Part shown: positions 9,369 through 18,229 of the stretch, piece after piece | Layout of the letters: each line of letters starts with the position of its first letter | How positions within the stretch are numbered: position 1 is the first letter of the stretch | NCBI GenBank assembly: GCA_028291765.1 | Contig: JAQGNR010000202.1 | Span: 1-49,044, forward strand | Length of the DNA stretch: 49,044 nucleotides | Reading direction: 5' to 3' | DNA from: Herbaspirillum sp. | Lineage (GTDB): Bacteria; Pseudomonadota; Gammaproteobacteria; Burkholderiales; Burkholderiaceae_D | Notes under the pieces: generated by a model | What the model was told of the DNA's origin: nothing | Databases searched by the model: none | The model's input: the letters and a program-made list of their open reading frames with translations, nothing else | Position numbers and translations under genes: made by a program

Positions 9369-9520
9369 GTGATCCTTCGATACGGGCTTTGCCCTATTCA
9401 GTACGAACTGGTTTTAGTTAAAATTTAGGGAGAAACCGCTCAGGATGAACGGGGTTTTGATGAGAATCAAAAAGAAAACCGTTCGTCCTGAGTAGGGCAA
9501 AGCCCGTATCGAAGGATCAC
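9369..9520. repeat. Long inverted repeat between the ABC exporter and parB
   Basis: Arms of 40 nt at 9369-9408 and 9481-9520 are reverse complements with two mismatches. An internal segment at 9439-9452 (CTCAGGATGAACGG) can also pair with 9479-9492, part of the right arm, so two alternative foldings exist. The element sits at the convergent ends of two genes and may terminate both. This kind of intergenic palindrome (ATCCTTCGATACGGGC type) is, from memory, common in Burkholderiales genomes. Confidence 0.8.
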
Positions 9521-9576
9521 CACAACAAGTAAAAACTAAAGGATTCAGCACCCACAGAAAGCGCAGTTAGCTGCGT

Positions 9577-10488
9577 TTAATCAACGCTTACTTCCGCGCG
9601 CAACCGGGCAATCACCCCATCCAACGCATCAAGATCCGCAAAATTAATAATCAACTGCCCCTTATTCCTGGCCCCGGTTCTCACCACAACCTGCGTCGCC
9701 AGCAAATCAGATAACTCTTCCTCAAGTCTTGCAATATCGCGCGACTTCTCCTTGCTACCCCCATCACGCGATTTGCTGCCGGCCGATTGCTCGGCGATGG
9801 TCCGCGTCACCAGTTTCTCCGCTTCCCGCACCGACATGCGCTTGGCCACGATCTGATTAGCCAGCGTGATCTGATTGCCGGCATCGACCGCCAACAGTGC
9901 ACGCGCATGGCCCATATCGATATCGCCGGCCATCAGCATGGTCTGAACCGGTTTGGTCAGATTGATCAAACGCAGTAAATTGGAAACGGCACTGCGCGAG
10001 CGGCTCACCGCTGAAGCCGCCTGCTCATGCGTGAAATTGAATTCCTGCAATAAACGATGAATGCCCTGCGCTTCTTCCAGCGGGTTCAAATCTTCGCGCT
10101 GCAGATTTTCGATCAGCGCAATCGCCGCGGTTTTCTGATCGTTGGCTTCGGTAATGATGACCGGCACCGTCTCCAGCCCGACCAGCTTGGCCGCCCGAAA
10201 ACGGCGCTCGCCGGCGATGATTTCGTAACGGTCCTGGCCGTTATGCGAAGCGATCGACCGTACCAGAATCGGCTGCAGCACGCCCTGTTCCCGGATCGAA
10301 TCGGCCAGTTCATTCAACGCGCCTTCATCCATGCGCGTGCGCGGCTGATACTTGCCGGTTTGCAGCACGTCGACCGACATCGCGCACATGGCGCCGGGTG
10401 TGTTGCTTGCCAATTCGGTGATGTCGTTGGAATTGCCCAGCAATGCTTCCAGACCGCGGCCGAGGCCCTTAGATTTTTTGGTAACCAT
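9577..10488 (-). CDS. parB: Chromosome-partitioning protein ParB
   Basis: 303-residue ParB/Spo0J. It is a CTP-dependent DNA clamp that loads at parS and spreads, working with ParA to segregate origins. It opens with the typical KKSKGLGRGLEALLG, carries the CTP-binding GERRFRAAKL motif, a helix-turn-helix around FTHEQAASAVSRSRSAVSN, and a C-terminal dimerisation domain ending ARLRAEVSVD. It lies 24 bp behind parA in the same operon, and two parS sites lie about 4.2 kb away beyond mnmG. The end is convergent with the ABC exporter. Confidence 0.97.
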   Translation of the reverse strand: MVTKKSKGLGRGLEALLGNSNDITELASNTPGAMCAMSVDVLQTGKYQPRTRMDEGALNELADSIREQGVLQPILVRSIASHNGQDRYEIIAGERRFRAAKLVGLETVPVIITEANDQKTAAIALIENLQREDLNPLEEAQGIHRLLQEFNFTHEQAASAVSRSRSAVSNLLRLINLTKPVQTMLMAGDIDMGHARALLAVDAGNQITLANQIVAKRMSVREAEKLVTRTIAEQSAGSKSRDGGSKEKSRDIARLEEELSDLLATQVVVRTGARNKGQLIINFADLDALDGVIARLRAEVSVD

Positions 10489-10512
10489 ATGTCTTTTCTA
10501 AAGCTTAGCTGA

Positions 10513-11283
10513 TTAGAGTGTTTTGATGCGTTCGACCATCTCCGCGGCAAACTCGACATACGCTTGCGCGCCCTTGGCTTGCGGATCGAAATTAACACCG
10601 GGTATGCCATAGGATGGCGCTTCGGCCAGCCGCACGTTGCGCGGGATGACCGTCTTGAATACTTTGTCGCCGAAATGCTGTTCCAGTTGCGCCGATACCT
10701 GCTGCGACAAGGTCATGCGCGGATCGAACATGACGCGCAGCAAACCGATGATTTTTAAATCCGGATTCAATTTGGCATGTACCTTCTTGATGGTATTGAC
10801 CAGATCCGATAATCCTTCCAGCGCGTAGTACTCGCACTGCATCGGGATGATTACGCCGTTGGCGGCGCACAAGCCGTTGAGCGTCAGTAACGATAAGGCC
10901 GGCGGGCAATCGATCAAAATAAAATCGTAGTCGTCCGCAACTGCGGCAAACGCCAGCTTGAGCCGCTTTTCGCGATTGTCCAATTCCACCATTTCGATTT
11001 CTGCGCCGGCCAGTTCACGATTGGCCGGCAGTACATCGAACTTCCCGGCGTCGGAGCGCAGACGCAGAGCAGAGATATCGGACAATCCAAGCAGGACTTC
11101 GTAAATCGACGCTGTCAACTCAGCCTTGTTAATGCCAGCGCCCATCGTTGCATTGCCTTGCGGGTCCAGATCGGCCAATAGCACGCGCTGACCGATTTGC
11201 GCCAGACCACCGGCCAGATTAACCGCGGTGGTGGTCTTGCCGACACCACCTTTTTGATTCGCAACGCAGAATATTTTTGCCAT
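10513..11283 (-). CDS. parA: Chromosome-partitioning ATPase ParA
   Basis: 256-residue ParA/Soj Walker-type ATPase that binds nucleoid DNA non-specifically in the ATP form and moves ParB-parS complexes. The deviant Walker A is ANQKGGVGKTTTAVNL near the N-terminus, Walker A' is LLADLDPQGNAT, and Walker B is FILIDCPPALSLLT. The length is normal for a chromosomal ParA without an N-terminal regulatory domain. The start is ATG 11283. It is 116 bp downstream of the lipocalin gene, with a 12-bp tandem repeat in the gap, and parB follows at once. Confidence 0.97.
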   Translation of the reverse strand: MAKIFCVANQKGGVGKTTTAVNLAGGLAQIGQRVLLADLDPQGNATMGAGINKAELTASIYEVLLGLSDISALRLRSDAGKFDVLPANRELAGAEIEMVELDNREKRLKLAFAAVADDYDFILIDCPPALSLLTLNGLCAANGVIIPMQCEYYALEGLSDLVNTIKKVHAKLNPDLKIIGLLRVMFDPRMTLSQQVSAQLEQHFGDKVFKTVIPRNVRLAEAPSYGIPGVNFDPQAKGAQAYVEFAAEMVERIKTL

Positions 11284-11312
11284 GGTTTTTTGTAATTATT
11301 GGTTCGTCGTTA

Positions 11313-11360
11313 AGGTTGCTAATGAGGTTGCTAATAAGGTTGCCAATGAGGTCGCCAAGC
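11313..11360. repeat. Four tandem 12-bp repeats between the lipocalin gene and parA
   Basis: Four head-to-tail units: AGGTTGCTAATG, AGGTTGCTAATA, AGGTTGCCAATG, AGGTCGCCAAGC. They occupy the untranslated gap just upstream of parA. Copy number could vary by slippage and might affect parA expression; that role is a guess. Confidence 0.8.
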
Positions 11361-11399
11361 CTGAACGAATGCTGATAATCAGCGAGAAATGGTATTGGC

Positions 11400-11951
11400 T
11401 CATTGCCGTGTTTTGATCAGTTTGGAAGTATCGAAACCCTGCTTGGTCGCATTATCGACACGGCTTTCGTAATCCGCCTCGGAGATGGTAGGCGTGCGCG
11501 ACAGTATCCACAAATACTGGCGATCCGGGCTGCCGACGGTAGCTACCGAATAATTTTTATCCAGTTCAAGGACCCAGTAATCGCCCCAGACCATCGGTAT
11601 CCAGGATAACCAGGCCGGCGCAAAACTTACCTGCAGTTTTGCGTTGCCGGTCTTGTCGATCACTCTTGCCTGGCCCACCGCAAGATCTAGACTGCCGTCG
11701 GCCATTTTGCAACGGTTCGCTATTTCGATTGTATGGTCCAGCATAAGACGGTAATCAGCGGTGATATTGCCGATGCATTGCTTTTGAAAGCTGTTTGGAA
11801 ATCTGGCGATCTCATACCAGCGTCCGGCATAGCGTGTTAAATCGACCGAAGCCGCAGTTTCAACTTGTTGCGCGAATGCCGGCAATAACACCGTCAGCAT
11901 CCAGGCAATACCGGCTCCTGCCACCGTAAAGCGCTTAAATAGATGCTTCAT
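11400..11951 (-). CDS. blc: Exported lipocalin (Blc-like)
   Basis: 183-residue lipocalin with a cleavable signal peptide (about residues 1-27, ending LLPAFA) and no lipobox cysteine, so probably periplasmic, not an anchored Blc lipoprotein. The hallmark GRWYEIARFPNSFQKQC is the first lipocalin motif; VWGDYWVLELD and YLWILSRTP are later conserved strands. Blc-type proteins bind fatty acids or lysophospholipids. Its ATG overlaps the rsmG stop (ATGA), so it is translationally coupled into the mnmG-rsmG-parAB transcript, an unusual place for it. Confidence 0.9.
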   Translation of the reverse strand: MKHLFKRFTVAGAGIAWMLTVLLPAFAQQVETAASVDLTRYAGRWYEIARFPNSFQKQCIGNITADYRLMLDHTIEIANRCKMADGSLDLAVGQARVIDKTGNAKLQVSFAPAWLSWIPMVWGDYWVLELDKNYSVATVGSPDRQYLWILSRTPTISEADYESRVDNATKQGFDTSKLIKTRQ

Positions 11952-12628
11952 GCCATTCTTTCCATAAAGATGAGATGACGTTCCACTTGCAACTGCGGGA
12001 CCGCCAGCGGGCGTATTTCACGGACCCTCCAGCCATCCGGCAGGCGTTTGATTTCCTCTTCCGGCACCAACCCCTTCATCGCAATGTAATGACCGTCCTG
12101 GGCCAGCAAATGCTGCGACCAATTGATGAAATCGTTGAGTTCTGCAAAGGCACGCGAGGTAATGACATCAAAAGCTTGTTGTTTTGGCAATTGTTGCAAC
12201 TGCAGTTGTTCGACACGGGCGGTATAAATCGTTACGTTGCTTAATTGCAACTCTGCTTTGGCCTGCGTCAAAAAGGCGGTTTTCTTATGCACGGTATCGA
12301 TCATGGAGATTTGCATTTCCGGCTGCGCCTCGGCGGCCCAGATTGCCAATATCATACCGGGCAAACCACCGCCGGCGCCCACATCCAGCACACGTCGCGC
12401 GCCGGTGAAGGCAGTCACTGCCGCCAGCGAATCCAGCAAATGATGCGTGACCATCTGTGCCGGGTCTCGTACTGCCGTGAGGTTATAGACTTTATTCCAT
12501 TTGGAAAGCAGCGCCAGATAAGCCAACAGTTTTTGATGCTGGGATGGACGCAAATTCAGACCCAGGCTTTCAATACCTGCTTCGAGTCCTTGCGCCAAAC
12601 TGTTCTGAGGCAAATCCGACACTGTCAT
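11948..12628 (-). CDS. rsmG: 16S rRNA (guanine527-N7)-methyltransferase RsmG
   Basis: 226-residue RsmG (GidB). It uses SAM to methylate G527 of 16S rRNA in the decoding region; loss gives low-level streptomycin resistance in other bacteria. The SAM-binding loop is VLDVGAGGGLPGMILAI; further family marks are KWNKVYNLTAVRDP and ITSRAFAELNDFINW. Its ATG directly abuts the mnmG stop, and its own stop overlaps the lipocalin start, giving a tightly packed operon. Confidence 0.96.
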   Translation of the reverse strand: MTVSDLPQNSLAQGLEAGIESLGLNLRPSQHQKLLAYLALLSKWNKVYNLTAVRDPAQMVTHHLLDSLAAVTAFTGARRVLDVGAGGGLPGMILAIWAAEAQPEMQISMIDTVHKKTAFLTQAKAELQLSNVTIYTARVEQLQLQQLPKQQAFDVITSRAFAELNDFINWSQHLLAQDGHYIAMKGLVPEEEIKRLPDGWRVREIRPLAVPQLQVERHLIFMERMA

Positions 12629-14557
12629 TCAAGCCGCCTGATTGCCGTGTTCGGCAGCACGTTTCAGATCGCCTTTTTTCAAATGCACCAGCAGTAGGGA
12701 TAAAGCTGCTGGCGTGACGCCGGAAATACGAGAGGCTTGTCCCATCGTTTCAGGTTTGTGTTTATTCAACTTCTGCCGCACTTCAATCGACAAGGCCTGA
12801 ACTTCCATGTAATCCAGATCGGCCGGCAGCGGCAGATTTTCATTCCCCTTATGCCGTTCGATTTCACCGGCTTGCCGATCGATGTAACCGGCGTATTTCA
12901 ACTGGATTTGCAATTGCTCTTTAACCGCATCCTGTTCGACGCCAGGACCTGCCAGATCCTGACCATCGACACCTTTCAAAGTCATCAATTGATCGTAACT
13001 GACATTAGGCCGCGCCAGCAAATCGGATAAGGCATATTCACGTTCAATCGCTTTGCCCAGTACACGCTCAGCTTCGGCAGCGTCGAGAAGTCGTGGATTG
13101 ACCCAAGTGCTTTTCAGACGTTGCAGTTCCCCCGCAACCGCTTCGCGTTTTTGCTCGAATGCCGCCCATTGCGCATCGCCGACGCAACCCAATTGGCGGC
13201 CAATTTCGGTCAATCGCATATCTGCATTGTCTTCGCGCAAACTTAAACGATATTCAGCACGGCTGGTAAACATTCGATACGGTTCTTGCACACCTTGGGT
13301 AACCAGGTCATCGACGAGCACACCCAGATAAGCCTGATCTCGGCCCGGCGTCCAGACATCCCGTTCCTGCGTTTGTAATGCTGCGTTCAAACCGGCCAAC
13401 ATGCCTTGCGCGGCAGCCTCTTCATAACCGGTAGTGCCATTGATCTGGCCGGCAAAAAAGAGGCCTTTTATCAACTTGGTTTCCAACGATGCTTTCAAAC
13501 CGCGCGGATCGAAATAGTCATATTCGATTGCATAGCCGGGCCGCAAGATGTGTGCATTTTCCATTCCAGCCATCGACTGCACCAATGCAATTTGCACATC
13601 GAATGGCAAACTGGTTGAAATACCATTTGGATAATATTCGTTGGTGGTAAGGCCTTCCGGTTCCAGAAAAATCTGATGCGAATCTTTGCCGGCGAAGCGA
13701 TGAATCTTGTCTTCAATCGATGGGCAATAGCGTGGGCCGACGCCTTCAATTACGCCGGTATACATCGGGCTGCGATCCAGGCCGGCCCGGATAATGTCGT
13801 GGGTCCGTTGATTGGTATGGGTAATAAAACATGGCAATTGCCGCGGATGCATCGCTACCGAACCCATTACCGAAAAAACAGGAATAGGATCAAAATCGCC
13901 GCCCTGCTCTTCCATTACGGAAAAATCGATCGTGCGGCCATCTATGCGTGGTGGCGTCCCGGTTTTCAAACGGCCTTGTGGAAGCTTTAATTCTTTCAAA
14001 CGCGCCGATAAGGAAATCGCCGGAGGATCACCTGCCCGGCCTGCCGAATAGTTATTCAGGCCGACATGAATTTTGCCGTCCAGGAAAGTGCCGGCTGTCA
14101 GCACCACTGTTTTACCCAAAAACTTGATGCCTGCTTGCGTCACCGCACCGATGACGCGATCGCCCTCAACCATCAGATCGTCGACAGCTTGCTGGAATAA
14201 CCAGAGATTGGCCTGATTTTCCAGACGTGAACGGATTGCCTGCTTATACAAAATACGGTCCGCTTGCGCACGCGTTGCCCGCACAGCAGGACCTTTGGAA
14301 GAGTTCAAAATGCGAAATTGAATCCCGGCTTCGTCAGTGGCGATTGCCATTGCCCCACCCATGGCATCGACTTCTTTTACCAAATGCCCTTTCCCAATTC
14401 CGCCAATCGACGGATTGCAAGACATCTGCCCTAAGGTTTCGATGTTATGTGAAAGCAATAAGGTTTTTTGGCCCATGCGTGCCGCAGCCAATGCAGCCTC
14501 TGTGCCGGCGTGACCTCCGCCGACAACAATCACATCAAATTGAGTAGGAAATAGCAT
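12629..14557 (-). CDS. mnmG: tRNA uridine-5-carboxymethylaminomethyl modification enzyme MnmG
   Basis: 642-residue FAD protein that, with MnmE, builds the cmnm5 group on wobble uridine 34 of certain tRNAs. The N-terminal Rossmann motif is [38 protein letters not shown] and [19 protein letters not shown] are highly conserved. The C-terminal helical domain ends [18 protein letters not shown] use the ATG at 14557 (MLFPTQFDV), which aligns with the E. coli start; a GTG at 14566 would add three residues. A TATAAT box lies 35 bp upstream. mnmE is not in this window. Confidence 0.97.
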   Translation of the reverse strand: MLFPTQFDVIVVGGGHAGTEAALAAARMGQKTLLLSHNIETLGQMSCNPSIGGIGKGHLVKEVDAMGGAMAIATDEAGIQFRILNSSKGPAVRATRAQADRILYKQAIRSRLENQANLWLFQQAVDDLMVEGDRVIGAVTQAGIKFLGKTVVLTAGTFLDGKIHVGLNNYSAGRAGDPPAISLSARLKELKLPQGRLKTGTPPRIDGRTIDFSVMEEQGGDFDPIPVFSVMGSVAMHPRQLPCFITHTNQRTHDIIRAGLDRSPMYTGVIEGVGPRYCPSIEDKIHRFAGKDSHQIFLEPEGLTTNEYYPNGISTSLPFDVQIALVQSMAGMENAHILRPGYAIEYDYFDPRGLKASLETKLIKGLFFAGQINGTTGYEEAAAQGMLAGLNAALQTQERDVWTPGRDQAYLGVLVDDLVTQGVQEPYRMFTSRAEYRLSLREDNADMRLTEIGRQLGCVGDAQWAAFEQKREAVAGELQRLKSTWVNPRLLDAAEAERVLGKAIEREYALSDLLARPNVSYDQLMTLKGVDGQDLAGPGVEQDAVKEQLQIQLKYAGYIDRQAGEIERHKGNENLPLPADLDYMEVQALSIEVRQKLNKHKPETMGQASRISGVTPAALSLLLVHLKKGDLKRAAEHGNQAA

Positions 14558-14592
14558 GGGACACACTCTGACCGCTTAAAGGAAGAGGCGTG

Positions 14593-14598
14593 ATTATA
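14593..14598 (-). promoter_or_regulatory. Probable -10 box of the mnmG operon
   Basis: TATAAT on the minus strand, 35 bp before the mnmG ATG. TTGGCG about 19 bp upstream is a plausible but loosely spaced -35. One promoter here could drive mnmG, rsmG, the lipocalin and parAB. Confidence 0.45.
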
Positions 14599-14651
14599 AA
14601 GTCTTTTTTAGGCGGATCGCCAATAGCCTCTTTTTATTGTGACTCTTGTTG

Positions 14652-14667
14652 TGTTTCACGTGAAACA
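14652..14667. promoter_or_regulatory. parS site 1
   Basis: Exact match to the 16-bp bacterial parS palindrome TGTTTCACGTGAAACA, the ParB loading site. It lies between mnmG and the TauE-like gene, about 1 kb from the DnaA-box region. Confidence 0.97.
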
Positions 14668-14712
14668 TTATGGGTTCTTTAATAAAAATTCCAATAATTT
14701 GAACAACGTAAT

Positions 14713-14728
14713 TGTTTCACGTGAAACC
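14713..14728. promoter_or_regulatory. parS site 2
   Basis: TGTTTCACGTGAAACC, one base off the full parS palindrome at its last position. It is 45 bp from site 1, and its final base overlaps the stop codon of the TauE-like gene. Confidence 0.93.
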
Positions 14729-15489
14729 TATTTTAAAAACGCGTCATAAGCCGTTTTAAGAATAAGTACTGAAACCATCATTAAAAATAGCTTGCGCACA
14801 AAACTGCTGCCATAACGAATAGCAAGACGACTGCCAACAGTGGATCCGGCAATATTAAAGATTGCCATTAATAAACCTAGCTGCCAAATAATATGGCCGC
14901 TGGCACCGAACCAAATCAAGGCCCCAATATTGGTCGCCACATTAACAACTTTAGACACAGCGGAAGCAGATAAAAAGCTGAAACCAAATACACGGACGAA
15001 AAGGAATATCAGAAAACTACCGGTGCCAGGGCCAAACAGGCCATCGTAAAAACCTATACCGCTTCCAATAAAAATAGCAATCCAAATTTTCTTATTACCG
15101 GTATGAATCGGCAAATGATGCTGGCCGAAGTCCTTTTTCTTTACGGTATACAGTGCAACGGCAAGCAGGACGAACGGTAATAACTTTCGAATTAAATCGG
15201 TAGGAATGTGGGTGACAGTCCAGGCGCCGGCAAATGAAAATAAAAATGCAGCTAAGGCAGCAGGTACTGCAGCACCCCATTCAAGTTTTACTTTTCTCGC
15301 AAATGTAATTGCTGCCGCACTGGTACCGCATACGCTAGCGACTTTATTTGTGCCAAATAAGGTTGCCGGCGTCACGTTGGGAAAAACGCTGAATAATGTT
15401 GGAATTAAAATTAATCCCCCACCACCAACAACCGCATCAATTAAACCGGCCAAGAATGCGCCACCACATAATATTAAATAATCACTCAT
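14728..15489 (-). CDS. TauE/SafE family membrane permease
   Basis: 253-residue integral membrane protein of the TauE/SafE (DUF81) family, with about eight hydrophobic helices. Two family-type glycine-rich segments are visible: AGLIDAVVGGGGLILIPTL near the N-terminus and GFYDGLFGPGTGSFLIF near residue 150, matching the internal repeat of these transporters. Members export sulfite, sulfonates or other organic anions; the substrate here is unknown. It begins with ATG at 15489 next to the putative origin, and its stop overlaps parS site 2. Its position between mnmG and oriC is not the usual order. Confidence 0.87.
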   Translation of the reverse strand: MSDYLILCGGAFLAGLIDAVVGGGGLILIPTLFSVFPNVTPATLFGTNKVASVCGTSAAAITFARKVKLEWGAAVPAALAAFLFSFAGAWTVTHIPTDLIRKLLPFVLLAVALYTVKKKDFGQHHLPIHTGNKKIWIAIFIGSGIGFYDGLFGPGTGSFLIFLFVRVFGFSFLSASAVSKVVNVATNIGALIWFGASGHIIWQLGLLMAIFNIAGSTVGSRLAIRYGSSFVRKLFLMMVSVLILKTAYDAFLK

Positions 15490-16160
15490 AACTTATTGAT
15501 AAATACTTATAGATAAAACAAACAATAAATAAGCCGGCAAGTCATCGAGACCCGATCCGGCTTATGGTTTATACGCGGACATGATTATCGCTTCAAGCAC
15601 GAGCGCTGTTGTGTATTTTTTGGAATCAGTCCAGATACCGTATTGTTTTAATACAAGGTATATATATAAATAGTAGTAATAGTTAACAACAGCAATTTCT
15701 GTGGATAAGCCTATATTTATCTTACAAATCAACTACCTATGAAATTTATAAGTCCTTGATAAAGCCTGTATGCAAGAAGAATAGAATGGGAACAAAAAAT
15801 AAGGCATTGCTAAACGCTGTTTTATTCAGAATCTAATCACAGCTTATCCAAAGCTTTATCCACAGGCGGTTTTTGCTTTTGCTTTTTGGTTTTTTCCTCG
15901 TTTTTCAGGTTTTCGGGTTCTCAGTTTTTTAATATTAAGTTGTATATATAAATAGTAGTAGTAATAGAACAAGGCAATTTCTGTGGATAACTGCTCTAAA
16001 TACAATAAAAACAAAGACTTGCAGTTTGAATAAACGCTTCGTAAAGCCTGTATGCTTTTCTGAGCATCTGTGGATAGAATTGAAAAGCCTTAATTTTGAA
16101 GTGTTATTCCCACTTTGCTAACGGGATATCAACAGATTTATCCACAGTGTTCGATCTTGC
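15490..16160. other. Probable chromosomal replication origin (oriC)
   Basis: A 670-bp AT-rich gene-free stretch. Perfect DnaA boxes (TTATCCACA or its complement) lie at 15700-15708, 15856-15864, 15982-15990 and 16138-16146. One-mismatch boxes lie at 15844-15852 and 16069-16077, and a weaker TTATTCCCA at 16104-16112. TATATATAAATAG runs could be unwinding elements. An inverted repeat (ATAAGCCGG 15529-15537, CCGGCTTAT 15557-15565) lies at the left edge. All replication genes point away from this area, parS sites are close, and mnmG is next door, as at many origins. dnaA itself is 3 kb to the right. Confidence 0.8.
15650..15990. repeat. Duplicated block inside the origin
   Basis: The segment 15658-15708 (GTATATATATAAATAGTAG, ending CAATTTCTGTGGATAA) recurs at 15942-15990 with small changes. 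A following TAAAGCCTGTATGC occurs once after each copy (near 15760 and near 16042). So a roughly 280-bp unit carrying an AT-rich run, a perfect DnaA box and a downstream motif appears to have been duplicated and then diverged. Confidence 0.75.
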
Positions 16161-16208
16161 CAGGCATAAAAAAACGCCGGATTATAAAATCCGGCGTTTT
16201 TTTGCCTG
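16161..16208. terminator. Bidirectional rho-independent terminator after the LysR gene
   Basis: Strong hairpin ACGCCGGAT / ATCCGGCGT flanked by A-runs on one side and T-runs on the other, and further framed by CAGGCA / TGCCTG. It ends the leftward LysR transcript and would also shield the origin from transcription coming the other way. Confidence 0.9.
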
Positions 16209-16243
16209 CACTTCCTTAGCTTCCCACTAAATCCCCAAGACGT

Positions 16244-17203
16244 TTATTCCTTGGTATTGATCCTGCCAAACTGATCATGTGTTGTGGCGATCAAATGCGC
16301 GCGCAACCACTTATGTGCGGGGTTACGGGCATCGCGTTCGTGCCAAAGCATATCGACATGTTCATCAGGCGTTTGAAACGGCAGTTCTTTTACGATCAAT
16401 GCATCGGTCATCCCTGTAGCAGCGATTAAATGACGCGGCAGCACCGTAATCAAGTCGGAACTGGCAACCACCCTTCCGGCGGTGAAAAACTGGTTCACGG
16501 TCAGCAAAATGCGTCGTTCCCGGTTCAGGCTGGTCAAGACGTCATCGATGACGGCATGCGGTTTTCCGGACAGACTGACCAGCAGATGATCGGCCGCGCA
16601 GTAGGCATCCAGCGTTAATTCCTTTTTCGCCAGCGGATGGCTTTTATGCATCACGCAGACGTATTGCCCGGTGTAGAGACGCTCATGGCTGATTTGTGAT
16701 TTGACCATACCCTGGCCATCGGCCAATTGCGCTGTGACGCCCGGGAAAAAACCGATCGCCAGATCGATATCGCCACGCAACAGCATCGAGCGCGGATCTC
16801 GCGTAGTGAGCGGCATCATCCGCACTTTCATGCGTGGGGCATCGGTCATGATCGAGCGGATCAGCGACGGCAGCCAGAGCGCGGCAGTCGCGTCCACCAT
16901 TGCCATGCGGAAAGTTGTTTGCGCTTTCGAGACGTCGAATGACTCGGGCGTGATCGCTGCTTCCAGTTCCGACAATGCCTTACGCACAGTCGGCCAAAGT
17001 TCTTCCGCGCGGGAAGTCGGCCGTACACCATGGGCGGTCCGAATCACCAGCTCATCGCCCAATGTATCGCGCAGGCGTTTCAAGGCGTTGGAAACCGCCG
17101 GTTGTGTCATTGCCAGCAAATTCGACGCTCGCGTCAGATTTTGCTCGGTCATGATTGCGTCAAATACCCGCAGTAAATTCAAATCCAGGGTCAAAAAACT
17201 CAT
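16244..17203 (-). CDS. LysR-type transcriptional regulator
   Basis: 319-residue LTTR. The N-terminal winged helix-turn-helix (NLLRVFDAIMTEQNLTRAS, then MTQPAVSNALKRLR) is followed by a linker helix and a periplasmic-binding-like effector domain from about residue 90. The pattern LALGFF-type IDLAIGFFPGV and the C-terminal WHERDARNPAHKWLR segment resemble the NodD/NahR/LinR branch, which often answers aromatic or chlorinated ligands, but the inducer cannot be inferred. It is divergent from a small ORF at 17336, its most likely target along with its own promoter. Confidence 0.93.
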   Translation of the reverse strand: MSFLTLDLNLLRVFDAIMTEQNLTRASNLLAMTQPAVSNALKRLRDTLGDELVIRTAHGVRPTSRAEELWPTVRKALSELEAAITPESFDVSKAQTTFRMAMVDATAALWLPSLIRSIMTDAPRMKVRMMPLTTRDPRSMLLRGDIDLAIGFFPGVTAQLADGQGMVKSQISHERLYTGQYVCVMHKSHPLAKKELTLDAYCAADHLLVSLSGKPHAVIDDVLTSLNRERRILLTVNQFFTAGRVVASSDLITVLPRHLIAATGMTDALIVKELPFQTPDEHVDMLWHERDARNPAHKWLRAHLIATTHDQFGRINTKE

Positions 17204-17335
17204 GTTGTTCTCTTATGAAGATTGATTTTATTATTAGTAAATAGCATAACTGATATCTGAAAACGGAATTGGTATTGAAATCACCAGATACATATACTGC
17301 AATGCAACAACGAAACAGTTATCAAGGAAATCATC

Positions 17336-17554
17336 ATGAGCACCACCACCGCCAATTTCAGCCATTTCGAAAAACGTCCATTCAGCAGCAAACTGGCTTC
17401 CCTGCTACGCGTTTTGGCTGACCGCTTTGATGCAAAAACAGTTGAAAAAACAAGGGCGAAGAATAAACGGGCAATTGAAAGCATGGCCAATAGCTATCAA
17501 GCTTCGCAGCCGAATCTGGCATCGGAACTTCGCTTCATCGCTTGGATGGCTTAA
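17336..17554 (+). CDS. Small hypothetical protein divergent from the LysR gene
   Basis: 72 residues, basic N-terminal half, no membrane segment or signal peptide. I do not recognise the family. Support for coding: AAGGAA 7 nt before the ATG, its own intergenic promoter space shared with the LysR gene, and even codon use. The central KLASLLRVLADRF looks helical, and it ends in RFIAWMA. A regulatory link with the LysR gene is only suggested by position. Confidence 0.6.
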   Translation: MSTTTANFSHFEKRPFSSKLASLLRVLADRFDAKTVEKTRAKNKRAIESMANSYQASQPNLASELRFIAWMA

Positions 17555-17582
17555 GCATCGCGCGGTATCAAGCAATACCAAG

Positions 17583-17619
17583 CAGCTTGCAGCACATCAA
17601 TCTATTGTCCTGCAAGCTG
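17583..17619. repeat. Inverted repeat downstream of the small ORF
   Basis: CAGCTTGCAG at 17583-17592 pairs perfectly with CTGCAAGCTG at 17610-17619 across a 17-nt loop, 29 bp past the stop of the 72-residue ORF. No T-run follows, so terminator function is uncertain. Confidence 0.45.
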
Positions 17620-17708
17620 GTAAGGCCGAAGTAGTCGCACGTCACAAGTCGCAATAACACCTGACCCAGTATCAGCGTTTAACCGGGTCAAATTTCAATA
17701 AAAATAAT

Positions 17709-17900
17709 ATGTCGTCAATCCTATCCTTCGTCGAGCCCCTTAAGCCTGCAATCCCCGCGCTGGCAGATGCATTGGCGATGGCTGCTCTGATACTTCGCAC
17801 AGCCGGAGGGATCGGCGCCCTGATCGCCATCTTCATATTATTTCGCCCCTTGCTGACCGGTATCTGGCAAGTTTTGGTAATGACAATCAAGCCGCGGTAA
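17709..17900 (+). CDS. Small single-pass membrane protein, unknown function
   Basis: 63 residues with a hydrophobic span from about 38 to 57 (IGALIAIFILFRPLLTGI) preceded by a second apolar helix, and a basic C-terminus (IKPR). Codon use fits the surrounding GC-rich genes, but no clear ribosome site precedes the ATG. I do not recognise a family. A terminator at 18096 may end its transcript. Confidence 0.5.
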   Translation: MSSILSFVEPLKPAIPALADALAMAALILRTAGGIGALIAIFILFRPLLTGIWQVLVMTIKPR

Positions 17901-18095
17901 ATACTGCAAACAGCGACGGTAACAACGCTCGCTATGGCGCTATTGCCAAAATACAACTATGTTGCGTCATATAACCGATGAAAATAGCATAAGTCAGCTG
18001 AATCTAGTGATTGCACGCAAAAATAAGCTGAATAAATGAATTGTCCATGCAAGTGATTTACCCAATATTAATTGGTTCTCCGTCTCTCAAAATAA

Positions 18096-18127
18096 GCCCC
18101 GCCTGCATTTGCCGCGGGGTTTTGTTT
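18096..18127 (+). terminator. Rho-independent terminator
   Basis: GCCCCGC and GCGGGGT form a GC-rich stem followed by TTTTGTTT. It lies 195 bp past the small membrane-protein gene and before the glutamine amidotransferase. The rest of 17901-18229 shows only AT-rich leader with short palindromes such as GAATT/AATTC near 18190. Confidence 0.75.
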
Positions 18128-18229
18128 ATTCACCGCAACCGCATAAGTTAACTATATAAGCCAATGCCGGCGTGATACCGTTACCGGAATTATTAATTCA
18201 CAATAGCCTGATCGCTTTTATCTCTCATC

